5,421 nucleotides of DNA from NCBI GenBank assembly GCA_964423785.1, contig CAYRGZ010000166.1, positions 1 through 5,421 of the forward strand. The letters are read 5' to 3'. The position numbers were made by a program, and so were the translations under genes. This document shows positions 1-5,335 of this stretch, piece after piece. The stretch comes from S012-135 sp964423785. Lineage in GTDB: Bacteria > Desulfobacterota > Desulfobulbia > Desulfobulbales > S012-135. Below the pieces are notes generated by a model. It had not been told where the DNA came from, made no database searches, and worked only from the letters and a program-made list of their open reading frames with translations. Each line of letters begins with the position of its first letter. The first letter of the stretch is position 1.

Positions 1-115
1 GCGGCGGGGCGTAGTCGTTGTGGGTCATCGCTGGCAGCGCTCTACTCTACACGGCCGCTTCTCCTTGGCAGCCCGTGAAAGGCGGGCCGTCCCCAACTTT
101 ACCATACGAACGGGA

Positions 116-131
116 CCCGCCCGTGGGCGGG
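116..131 (+). other. GC-rich hairpin in the qmoA 5' region
   Basis: The arms CCCGCCC (116-122) and GGGCGGG (125-131) are perfect reverse complements. With the innermost pair open this gives a 6-bp all-GC stem and a CGTG loop. It ends against the first of two GGAGGAAT motifs. There is no T-run after it, so it is not an intrinsic terminator. The left arm could also pair with GGCGGG at 81-86, so two foldings compete. Its role is unknown; it may protect the 5' end of the qmo mRNA or influence ribosome loading. No convincing -35/-10 pair was found in 1-164. Confidence 0.4.
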
Positions 132-151
132 AGGAATTAAACCAGCAGCTT

Positions 152-157
152 AGGAGG
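152..157 (+). promoter_or_regulatory. Ribosome binding site of qmoA
   Basis: AGGAGG lies 7 nt before the ATG at 165, a near-perfect Shine-Dalgarno match at ideal spacing, and it fixes the qmoA start. The 8-mer GGAGGAAT containing most of it (153-160) also occurs at 130-137, where no start codon follows at useful spacing. The upstream copy could be a standby ribosome site or chance. Confidence 0.85.
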
Positions 158-164
158 AATAGGC

Positions 165-1424
165 ATGACTGACGAACGCAGTGCACCGGGCAAGGGTGCC
201 GTACTGGTCGTTGGCGGTGGAATCAGCGGGCTCACCGCTGCCCTGGAGGCCGCCGAGGTCGGTAACGACGTTTTCCTGGTCGAACGCAATCCGTATCTTG
301 GCGGCCGGGTCGCCCAGCTCAACCACTATTTCCCGAAACTGTGTCCGCCGTCCTGCGGGCTTGAGATCAATTTCAAACGGATCAAGAACAACCGTCGGAT
401 CCGGGTCTATCCGATGACCGAGGTGAAGAGCGTCTCCGGTTCTGCCGGCGCTTACCAGGTCACCCTGGAGACCAAGCCCCGGTACGTGAACAACAACTGC
501 ACTGCATGCAACGCCTGTGTCGATGCCTGCCCCGAGGAGCGGCCCAACGACTTCAACTTCAACATGGACACCACCAAGGCGATCTACAAGCCGCACATGC
601 ACGCCTTCCCCATGAAGTATGTCGTCGACATGGCGGCTTGCACCAAGTGCGGCAAGTGCGTCGAGGCGTGCAAGTACAACGCCATCGAGCTCGACATGCA
701 GGGCAACACCTTCACTCTGGATGTCGGTTCCATCGTCTGGGCCACCGGTTGGAATCCTTACGATCCCACCCGGATGGACAATCTCAAGTTCAACGAGTCC
801 GACGCCATCATCACCAATATGATGATGGAGCGGCTCGCCGCCCCGGCCGGTCCCACGGGCGGCAAGATCCTGCGGCCCGGCGACAACAAGGAAATTGAGT
901 CCATCGCCTTCGTGCAGTGCGCCGGTTCCCGGGATGAGAACCACCTCGAGTACTGTTCCTACATCTGCTGCATGGCGAGCCTGAAGCAGATCTCCTACGT
1001 CCGGGAACAGTACCCCGAGGCCAAGGTGTACGTCTTCTACATCGACCTGCGGACGCCGGGCAAGTACGAGAAGTTCCGCGCCAAGTTCATGGAAGACGAG
1101 AACATCCAGTTCATCAAGGGCAAGGTCGCCGACATCATCCCGGAAGCGGATGGCGGTGTCACCGTGGTGGCCGAGAACGCGGTCACCGGCGACAAGGTTT
1201 CCCAGAAGGTGGATATGGCGGTGCTGGCCACCGGCATGGAGCCGGCGATCAAGGAGCTTGGGGCCGGTTTCGGTCTCATGCTCGATCGTAACGGGTTCGT
1301 GATCAGTGACGAGGACAAGGGGCAAATCGCCGCCGGGGTCGCCAAGAAGGCCGCCGACGTCGTCACCAGCGCCCAGTCCGCCACCGCCGCCGCCCTCAAA
1401 GCCATTCAAGCCGCCAGGAGGTAA
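165..1424 (+). CDS. qmoA: QmoA, HdrA-like FAD/iron-sulfur subunit of the quinone-interacting membrane-bound oxidoreductase
   Basis: QmoA (419 aa, close to family length) is a soluble flavoprotein of the Qmo complex, which links the menaquinone pool to APS reductase. Seen in the sequence: an N-terminal dinucleotide-binding motif GGGISG (residues 17-22) with LGGR at 45-48; the conserved stretch around LCPPSCGLEI (59-68); two ferredoxin-type Cys clusters, C112/C115/C118/C122 and C159/C162/C165/C169; ATGW at 193-196; QCAGSRDENH at 251-260 followed by C264 and C268-C269; and a second ATGM at 355-358 closing the FAD fold. There is no signal peptide or membrane helix, so it is cytoplasmic and bound through QmoC. 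The start is set by the strong ribosome site at 152-157. The stop is 6 nt before qmoB, in the same reading register. Known: QmoA derives from HdrA. Alternative: an HdrA of a soluble Hdr complex, disfavoured because QmoB and QmoC follow. Confidence 0.95.
   Translation: MTDERSAPGKGAVLVVGGGISGLTAALEAAEVGNDVFLVERNPYLGGRVAQLNHYFPKLCPPSCGLEINFKRIKNNRRIRVYPMTEVKSVSGSAGAYQVTLETKPRYVNNNCTACNACVDACPEERPNDFNFNMDTTKAIYKPHMHAFPMKYVVDMAACTKCGKCVEACKYNAIELDMQGNTFTLDVGSIVWATGWNPYDPTRMDNLKFNESDAIITNMMMERLAAPAGPTGGKILRPGDNKEIESIAFVQCAGSRDENHLEYCSYICCMASLKQISYVREQYPEAKVYVFYIDLRTPGKYEKFRAKFMEDENIQFIKGKVADIIPEADGGVTVVAENAVTGDKVSQKVDMAVLATGMEPAIKELGAGFGLMLDRNGFVISDEDKGQIAAGVAKKAADVVTSAQSATAAALKAIQAARR
1416..1421 (+). 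promoter_or_regulatory. Ribosome binding site of qmoB inside the end of qmoA
   Basis: AGGAGG here is both the last two codons of qmoA (Arg418-Arg419, AGG AGG) and the Shine-Dalgarno of qmoB, 9 nt before the ATG at 1431. All 17 other Arg codons of qmoA are CGN, so the AGG pair appears to be kept for its role as ribosome site. This implies translational coupling of qmoA and qmoB. Confidence 0.85.
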
Positions 1425-1430
1425 GTTCCA

Positions 1431-3674
1431 ATGGATAAGAAGATCTGTACCTATATATGCACGGGATGCGGCATCGGAGATGCCCTGGACATCGATGCCC
1501 TCACCGAGGTGGTAACCGGTGAGATGAGCCAGGAGTGCAAGACCCACGAGGCCTTGTGCTCCGCCGACGGTCGGGCCCTGATCCAGAAGGACATCGACGA
1601 AGACGGCGTCAACGTCGTCAACATCGCCGCCTGTTCCTTCCGGGTCATGCAGGACGAGTTCGATTTCGGCGAGTCGGTGATCACCGTCCGCTGCAACCTG
1701 CGGGAAGGGGTGGTCTGGTGTCAGCCCGAGGACGCCGACGAGGAATATACCAACGAGCTGGCCCAGGACTACGTCCGGATGTACTGCACCAAGGCCACCA
1801 AGATGGAGATCCCCGAGCCGTACAAGCTCGAGACCATCAACCGGCGGATCCTGGTCATGGGCGGCGGTATCTCCGGTCTCACCGCCGCGCTGGAGGCCTC
1901 CAAGGCCGGCTACCAGGTGCTCCTGGTCGAGGCCGCCGACAATCTCGGCGGCAAGGCGGCCGGCTGGCGCAAGCAGTTGCCCACCAAGGCGCCGTGGACC
2001 GATCTCGAGGAACCCACCATCGGCGGCCTCATCGCCGCGGTGGAGGCGGACTCCAACATCGACATCAAGCTCAACACCGAGGTGGCCCGGATCGCTGGCG
2101 CGCCGGGTGACTACTACGTCACCTTGAAGCCGGCCGGTACCGAGAGCGAGTGGGATGCGCCGGCCAAGGTCACCACCGATGAGGCGGACAAGATCGCCAA
2201 GGGCGAGATGGAGGACCCCAATGCCGGTCTCAAGCACTACATGGAGCGGGATCCCAATGCCGAGGTGGTGGGCGCCGTGGTGCTCGCCACCGGCTGGAAT
2301 CCGGCCGACGTCTCCGAGTACGAGCACCTGGGCTACGGCAAGATCAAGAACGTGGTCACCAACGCCGAGTTCGAGAAACTCGCCAAGGAGGGCAAGGTGC
2401 CGGCCAACGTTGCCTTCATTCAGAGCCCGGGTGGCGAGGAAGACGACAAGGATTTCCCGTACTGCAACTCGGTCACCAGCATGGTGGCCCTGAAGCAGGC
2501 CAAGTACGTCCGTGAGGACAACCCGGAGGGCAAGGCGTACATCCTCTACCAGCACATGCGGACGCCGGGCAACATGGAGCTGTTCTACAAGGCGGCCCAG
2601 AATGACGACGGCATCTTCCTGACCAAGGCCGCCGTCACCAGCGTCGAGGAGAACGGCGACGGCACCCTTTCCGTCAGCATGAAGGACACCCTGCTGGGCG
2701 AGGATGTCTCCATCACCGTGGACATGGTGGTACTGGCCGCCGGCATGGTGCCCACTACCCACGACGCGCCGACCATCAACCTGGCCTACCGCCAGGGTCC
2801 CGCCTTCCTCGACCTGGAACTGTTCGACGGTTATGCCGATTCCAACTTCATCTGCTTCCCGTACGAGACCCGGCGTACCGGTATCTATACCTGCGGTGGG
2901 GTGCGCAAGGCGATGACCATGGAAGAGGCTGTGGACGACGCCACCGGCGCCACCTTGAAGGCGATCCAGTGTATCGAGTCCGCCGATCGGGGGGTGGCGG
3001 TGCACCCGCGTTCCGGCGACAAGACCTATCCGGAATTCTTCTTCCAGCGGTGTACCCAGTGCAAGCGCTGCACCGAGGAATGCCCCTTCGGCGCCCTGGA
3101 CGACGACGAGAAGGGTACGCCGAAACCCAACCCCACTCGTTGCCGCCGTTGCGGTACCTGCATGGGTGCCTGTCCGGAGCGGATCATCGGTTTTGCCGAC
3201 TACAACATCGACATGATCGGTTCCATGGTCAAGGCCATCGAGGTGCCGGACGACGACGAGGACAAGCTGCGGTTCGTGGCCTTCGTCTGCGAGAACGACG
3301 CCTATCCGGCCCTGGATATGGCCGCTATGCGGCGGCATGGCATCGACAACCTGGTGCGGGTCATTCCGGTCCGCTGCCTGGGGTCGGTGAACATGGTGTG
3401 GATCAAGGACGCCATGAGCTCCGGCATGGACGGCGCCATTCTGCTCGGTTGCAAGTTCGGCGACAACTACCAGTGTCACTTTGTCAAGGGTAGTGAGCTG
3501 GCCAACCGCCGGATGGAGAACATTGGTGAGACCCTCGGCTCCCTCGGTCTCGAGACCGAGCGGGTCGCCGTCCGCGAGATTGCCATCAACGAGTACGACA
3601 AGGTGCCGCAGATCATCAGCGAGTTCGTCGAGGAGATCAAGGAACTCGGTCCCAACCCGTTCAAGGGATTCTGA
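1431..3674 (+). CDS. qmoB: QmoB, HdrA/MvhD-like FAD and iron-sulfur subunit of the Qmo complex
   Basis: QmoB (747 aa) is the larger flavoprotein of Qmo. Domains in order: a Cys-rich HdrA-type N-terminal domain (about 1-130) with C6-x3-C10-x2-C13, C36, C43, C68, C88, C97 and C119; an FAD domain (about 138-520) with GGGISG at 144-149, LGGK at 172-175, ATGW at 286-289 and AAGM at 436-439; two 4Fe-4S ferredoxin motifs, C541/C544/C547/C551 and C571/C574/C577/C581; and an MvhD-like domain (about 612-747) with C620, C649, C674 and C682 (GC..GDNYQCH), which in MvhD relatives binds an Fe-S cluster and receives electrons from a partner. Its FAD domain is paralogous to QmoA, but the ferredoxin insert is replaced by a Cys-free stretch (about 232-280), and of the QmoA Cys set C252/C264/C268/C269 only one remains (C345). 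No membrane segment; cytoplasmic. Known: QmoB takes part in electron exchange with AprAB or another soluble partner. A terminator-like hairpin follows 25 nt after the stop. Confidence 0.95.
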   Translation: MDKKICTYICTGCGIGDALDIDALTEVVTGEMSQECKTHEALCSADGRALIQKDIDEDGVNVVNIAACSFRVMQDEFDFGESVITVRCNLREGVVWCQPEDADEEYTNELAQDYVRMYCTKATKMEIPEPYKLETINRRILVMGGGISGLTAALEASKAGYQVLLVEAADNLGGKAAGWRKQLPTKAPWTDLEEPTIGGLIAAVEADSNIDIKLNTEVARIAGAPGDYYVTLKPAGTESEWDAPAKVTTDEADKIAKGEMEDPNAGLKHYMERDPNAEVVGAVVLATGWNPADVSEYEHLGYGKIKNVVTNAEFEKLAKEGKVPANVAFIQSPGGEEDDKDFPYCNSVTSMVALKQAKYVREDNPEGKAYILYQHMRTPGNMELFYKAAQNDDGIFLTKAAVTSVEENGDGTLSVSMKDTLLGEDVSITVDMVVLAAGMVPTTHDAPTINLAYRQGPAFLDLELFDGYADSNFICFPYETRRTGIYTCGGVRKAMTMEEAVDDATGATLKAIQCIESADRGVAVHPRSGDKTYPEFFFQRCTQCKRCTEECPFGALDDDEKGTPKPNPTRCRRCGTCMGACPERIIGFADYNIDMIGSMVKAIEVPDDDEDKLRFVAFVCENDAYPALDMAAMRRHGIDNLVRVIPVRCLGSVNMVWIKDAMSSGMDGAILLGCKFGDNYQCHFVKGSELANRRMENIGETLGSLGLETERVAVREIAINEYDKVPQIISEFVEEIKELGPNPFKGF

Positions 3675-3699
3675 TCTGCAGGTGTCCACTGTTCGATAC

Positions 3700-3740
3700 C
3701 GGCGTCCGGTCGTGGCCGCGCCAGGACCGGACGCCGTTTT
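3700..3740 (+). terminator. Intrinsic terminator-like hairpin after qmoB
   Basis: The arms CGGCGTCCGGTC (3700-3711) and GACCGGACGCCG (3725-3736) form a perfect 12-bp stem. Inside the 13-nt loop, TGGC (3713-3716) and GCCA (3720-3723) extend it by 4 bp past a G-G mismatch. TTTT (3737-3740) follows at once. Outer GATAC (3695-3699) and GTATC (3744-3748) could also pair, leaving the T-run in a bulge. The four-T tract is short, so termination may be partial. It sits between qmoB and qmoC, genes whose products belong to one complex, so it would act as an attenuator or end an independent qmoAB transcript. It could also serve as a 3' stabilising stem after processing. Confidence 0.7.
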
Positions 3741-3754
3741 CCAGTATCAACTTA

Positions 3755-3760
3755 TAGAAT
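3755..3760 (+). promoter_or_regulatory. Possible -10 element for a separate qmoC promoter
   Basis: TAGAAT matches five of six positions of the sigma70 -10 consensus. It lies in the most AT-rich part of the qmoB-qmoC gap, just after the terminator, where a second promoter would be expected. No -35 element is seen at 16-18 nt spacing and there is no TG extension, so support is weak. Transcription would start near 3767 and give a leader of about 125 nt. Confidence 0.2.
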
Positions 3761-3787
3761 GCCGCGTATGGCGGACCGTGGATGGGG

Positions 3788-3816
3788 TCCCCGAATCGCA
3801 AGGTCGATTCGCGGGA
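3788..3816 (+). promoter_or_regulatory. Stem-loop in the qmoC leader
   Basis: CGAATCG (3792-3798) pairs perfectly with CGATTCG (3805-3811) around the 6-nt loop CAAGGT. TCCC (3788-3791) and GGGA (3813-3816) extend the stem by 4 bp across a bulged C3812. It is not followed by a T-run. It may be an RNA structure in the qmoC leader or, as a DNA dyad, a regulator site. Its GAATCG/CGATTC core recurs in the inverted repeat after qmoC. Confidence 0.45.
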
Positions 3817-3820
3817 TACA

Positions 3821-3865
3821 TGATGCGGTGAATTCGATGCCAAACGATGATCTGAGAGGGCATCA
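3821..3865 (+). promoter_or_regulatory. Alternative base-pairing region just before the qmoC ribosome site
   Basis: GGCATCA (3859-3865) can pair through its GGCATC part with GATGCC (3836-3841), or through its GCATCA part with TGATGC (3821-3826). The two 6-bp stems exclude each other. The region ends 17 nt before the Shine-Dalgarno-like GGAG, which neither stem covers. This could be a simple leader fold or part of an expression switch. No known riboswitch class was recognised. Confidence 0.3.
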
Positions 3866-3881
3866 CAACCGAAGAACCGAT

Positions 3882-3885
3882 GGAG
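3882..3885 (+). promoter_or_regulatory. Ribosome binding site of qmoC
   Basis: GGAG lies 7 nt before the ATG at 3893. It is weaker than the AGGAGG sites of qmoA and qmoB. It favours the ATG at 3893 over the in-frame ATG four codons later (3905), which has no ribosome site of its own at good spacing. Confidence 0.65.
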
Positions 3886-3892
3886 AGAGACC

Positions 3893-5089
3893 ATGGCTGA
3901 AGGAATGAGGGTACAACCCGATCTCGCGTTCATTGAATACCTGAAGGGCGCCGGCGGCGATACCCTGAAGAAGTGCTTTCAGTGCGCCACCTGCTCGGTG
4001 GTCTGCCCGCTCGCCACGGATGAAAAGCCCTTCCCCCGCAAGGAGATGATCTGGGCGCAGTGGGGCCTGAAGGACAAGCTGATCGCCGACCCCGACATCC
4101 TGCTCTGCCACCAGTGCGGCGACTGCACCGCCTACTGTCCGCGGGGCGCCAAACCCGGTGACGTGCTCGGCGCCATTCGCGCCTACGCCTACACCCACTA
4201 CGGCTTTCCCAAGGGGCTTGCCAACCTTTGCGCTTCCGGCAAGAATCTGCCCATCCTCATCGCCATTCCGGCCCTCATCATCGGAGTGGTCTGGCTGTTG
4301 TCCGGCGGGATGCACCTGCCCGAGGGGCACTTCGACTTCGGCCATTTCTTCGGCACGGGGTACGTCGGGCCTCTGACCAAGAACGTGGTTCTCATCGACC
4401 TCATCTTTCTGCCCACCGTCGCCTTCTCCATCTTTGCCGCCTATCGCGGCGTGTCGGCGATGTGGAAGGCCATGAGCGCCAATCTCGGCACTCAAAGCGA
4501 CTACCGGCCCTCGGTTCCCCAGTTCATCCAGGAATTCCTGTGGCCGGCGGTGGTGGAGATTCTGCAGCACAAGCGGTTCAACGAGTGCGGGGCCAACCAG
4601 AATCGGGTCAAGGGACATCTGCCGGTCCTGCTCGCCTTCATCGGTCTCTTCATCGTCACCAACTACGCCTTTGTGGTCAAGGATATCATCGGTTCCTTCG
4701 TTCCCGGTCTGCATGGTGCCATTCCGCTCTTGAACCCGGTGAAGATCCTCGCCAACGTCAGTGCCATCGCCCTCATCATCGGCATCGGCATCCTGTGGTC
4801 GAACCGCAAGCAGATGGAGGCCGAGGGCCGTGCCGCCCCGACCTTCTATGACTGGTTCCTCATCTGGGAGATCATGGCGGTAGGTATCACCGGGTTCGGC
4901 GCCGAAATCTTCCGGCTTCTCGGCTTGGCCCTGCCCGCTTACCTTCTCTATTACCTCCACCTGGTGGCGGTCATGATGCTCTTTCTCTACATGCCGTACA
5001 CCAAGTTCGCCCACATGGTCTATCGGACCTTCGCCATGGCCTTCGAGCGCTATCGGAACAGCGCCTTCGTGAAGCCCGTCGGTGAGTGA
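3893..5089 (+). CDS. qmoC: QmoC, membrane-anchoring cytochrome b/iron-sulfur subunit of the Qmo complex
   Basis: QmoC (398 aa, usual family length) anchors the complex and exchanges electrons with menaquinone. The N-terminal HdrC-like domain has two CX2CX2CX3CP motifs, C28/C31/C34/C38 and C72/C75/C78/C82, each expected to bind a 4Fe-4S cluster on the cytoplasmic side. The C-terminal HdrE/NarI-like part has six hydrophobic segments, about residues 118-138, 165-185, 243-263, 285-303, 321-341 and 349-370. Candidate heme b ligands in or near helices are H226, H242, H356 and H374; the assignment is inferred. No signal peptide is expected. The start follows a GGAG site; the ATG at codon 5 is a less likely alternative. 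Unlike a compact qmoABC operon, the gene is 218 nt from qmoB behind a terminator-like hairpin, so its level may be set separately. Stem-loops follow the stop. Alternative: DsrM or HdrE relatives, disfavoured by the fused ferredoxin domain and the qmoAB neighbours. Confidence 0.95.
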   Translation: MAEGMRVQPDLAFIEYLKGAGGDTLKKCFQCATCSVVCPLATDEKPFPRKEMIWAQWGLKDKLIADPDILLCHQCGDCTAYCPRGAKPGDVLGAIRAYAYTHYGFPKGLANLCASGKNLPILIAIPALIIGVVWLLSGGMHLPEGHFDFGHFFGTGYVGPLTKNVVLIDLIFLPTVAFSIFAAYRGVSAMWKAMSANLGTQSDYRPSVPQFIQEFLWPAVVEILQHKRFNECGANQNRVKGHLPVLLAFIGLFIVTNYAFVVKDIIGSFVPGLHGAIPLLNPVKILANVSAIALIIGIGILWSNRKQMEAEGRAAPTFYDWFLIWEIMAVGITGFGAEIFRLLGLALPAYLLYYLHLVAVMMLFLYMPYTKFAHMVYRTFAMAFERYRNSAFVKPVGE

Positions 5090-5123
5090 CGGCACGGCGG
5101 TCCGGGCATGCCGTCGAATGCCC

Positions 5124-5138
5124 TCCGCCTGCGGCGGA
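5124..5138 (+). other. Small hairpin after qmoC
   Basis: TCCGCC (5124-5129) and GGCGGA (5133-5138) form a 6-bp stem with a TGC loop. Two further C-G pairs (5121-5122 with 5140-5141) follow past one mismatch. It lies 34 nt after the qmoC stop and 6 nt before a larger inverted repeat. There is no T-run. A weaker stem, GACGGC (5088-5093) with GCCGTC (5110-5115), overlaps the qmoC stop. The group may protect the 3' end of qmoC mRNA. Confidence 0.4.
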
Positions 5139-5143
5139 AGGCC

Positions 5144-5171
5144 GAAGAATCGCGGCCCGGCGCGATTCTTC
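5144..5171. repeat. Perfect 11-bp inverted repeat between qmoC and the tRNA operon
   Basis: GAAGAATCGCG (5144-5154) and CGCGATTCTTC (5161-5171) are perfect reverse complements around the 6-nt loop GCCCGG. In RNA this is a stable stem-loop, but on the + strand it is followed by AAAAAA, and on the - strand the T-run comes before the stem, so it is not a standard intrinsic terminator in either direction. It may be a 3' stabiliser for qmoC, a Rho-assisted end, or a protein-binding dyad just upstream of the tRNA promoter. Confidence 0.6.
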
Positions 5172-5209
5172 AAAAAAGACTTGCCCTTTTGGAAATGCTC
5201 TTGTATATT
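5172..5209 (+). promoter_or_regulatory. Sigma70-type promoter of the tRNA operon, with A-tract upstream element
   Basis: The -35 element TTGCCC (5181-5186, 4 of 6 consensus) and the -10 element TATATT (5204-5209, 5 of 6) are separated by the ideal 17 nt. An A6 tract (5172-5177) sits just upstream of the -35, where a proximal UP element would be. The GGCGTG after the -10 is a GC-rich discriminator, as expected for stringently controlled stable-RNA promoters. Transcription would start near 5216, only a few nucleotides before the first tRNA. Confidence 0.75.
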
Positions 5210-5219
5210 GGCGTGTCAC

Positions 5220-5295
5220 GCTGGCGTAGCTCAATTGGCAGAGCAGCTGATTTGTAATCAGCAGGTTGCGGGTTCAAGTCCCATCGCCAGCTCCA
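5220..5295 (+). tRNA. tRNA-Thr (anticodon TGT)
   Basis: A full cloverleaf can be drawn. Acceptor arms GCTGGCG (5220-5226) and CGCCAGC (5285-5291) pair perfectly. The D-stem is GCTC/GAGC (5229-5232, 5241-5244). The anticodon stem GCTGA/TCAGC (5246-5250, 5258-5262) is perfect, around loop TTTGTAA with anticodon TGT at 5253-5255, reading ACA and probably other ACN codons. The T-loop is TTCAAGT (5273-5279). The discriminator is T5292 and CCA (5293-5295) is encoded. The T-stem GCGGG/CCCAT has one G-T wobble and one C-A mismatch (C5269-A5283). It is equivalent by order to E. coli thrU and is the first gene after the promoter. Confidence 0.96.
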
Positions 5296-5299
5296 GGTG

Positions 5300-5333
5300 A
5301 ACGTCTCCCTGTGTGTGACACTGGCAGGACGTT
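5300..5333 (+). other. Stem-loop in the spacer between the two tRNAs
   Basis: AACGTC (5300-5305) and GACGTT (5328-5333) pair over 6 bp around a 22-nt loop. It spans most of the 40-nt spacer between the tRNA genes and may position the transcript for cleavage by RNases that separate the tRNAs. There is no T-run, so both tRNAs are expected on one transcript. Confidence 0.35.
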
Positions 5334-5335
5334 GT

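Noticed and set aside
165..3674. Soluble HdrA-type heterodisulfide reductase or Flox-Hdr complex
   Set aside because: Two HdrA paralogues in tandem, an MvhD-like C-terminus on the second and a fused HdrC-HdrE membrane subunit are the Qmo arrangement; no HdrB-like gene is present.
150..3689. 1179-codon open frame on the - strand across qmoA and qmoB
   Set aside because: It is the exact antisense register of both genes and stays open only because TTA, CTA and TCA codons are not used there. Its translation is low-complexity, rich in G, V, D, H and L, without recognisable domains.
3837..3908. 23-codon frame MPNDDLRGHHNR... in the qmoC leader overlapping the qmoC start
   Set aside because: No convincing ribosome site and no run of regulatory codons typical of an attenuator peptide; too short to support.
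3863..5173. 436-codon open frame on the - strand over qmoC
   Set aside because: Same antisense-register artefact; the + strand gene has clear Fe-S motifs and membrane helices.
5144..5177. Inverted repeat plus A6 read as an intrinsic terminator
   Set aside because: On the + strand the stem is followed by A not T, and on the - strand the T-run precedes the stem, so neither direction has the required U-tract.
5082..5300. Short + strand frame ending over tRNA-Thr (contains GVAQLAEQLICNQQVAGSS)
   Set aside because: This is the well-known false translation of a tRNA-Thr gene; the cloverleaf explains the sequence.
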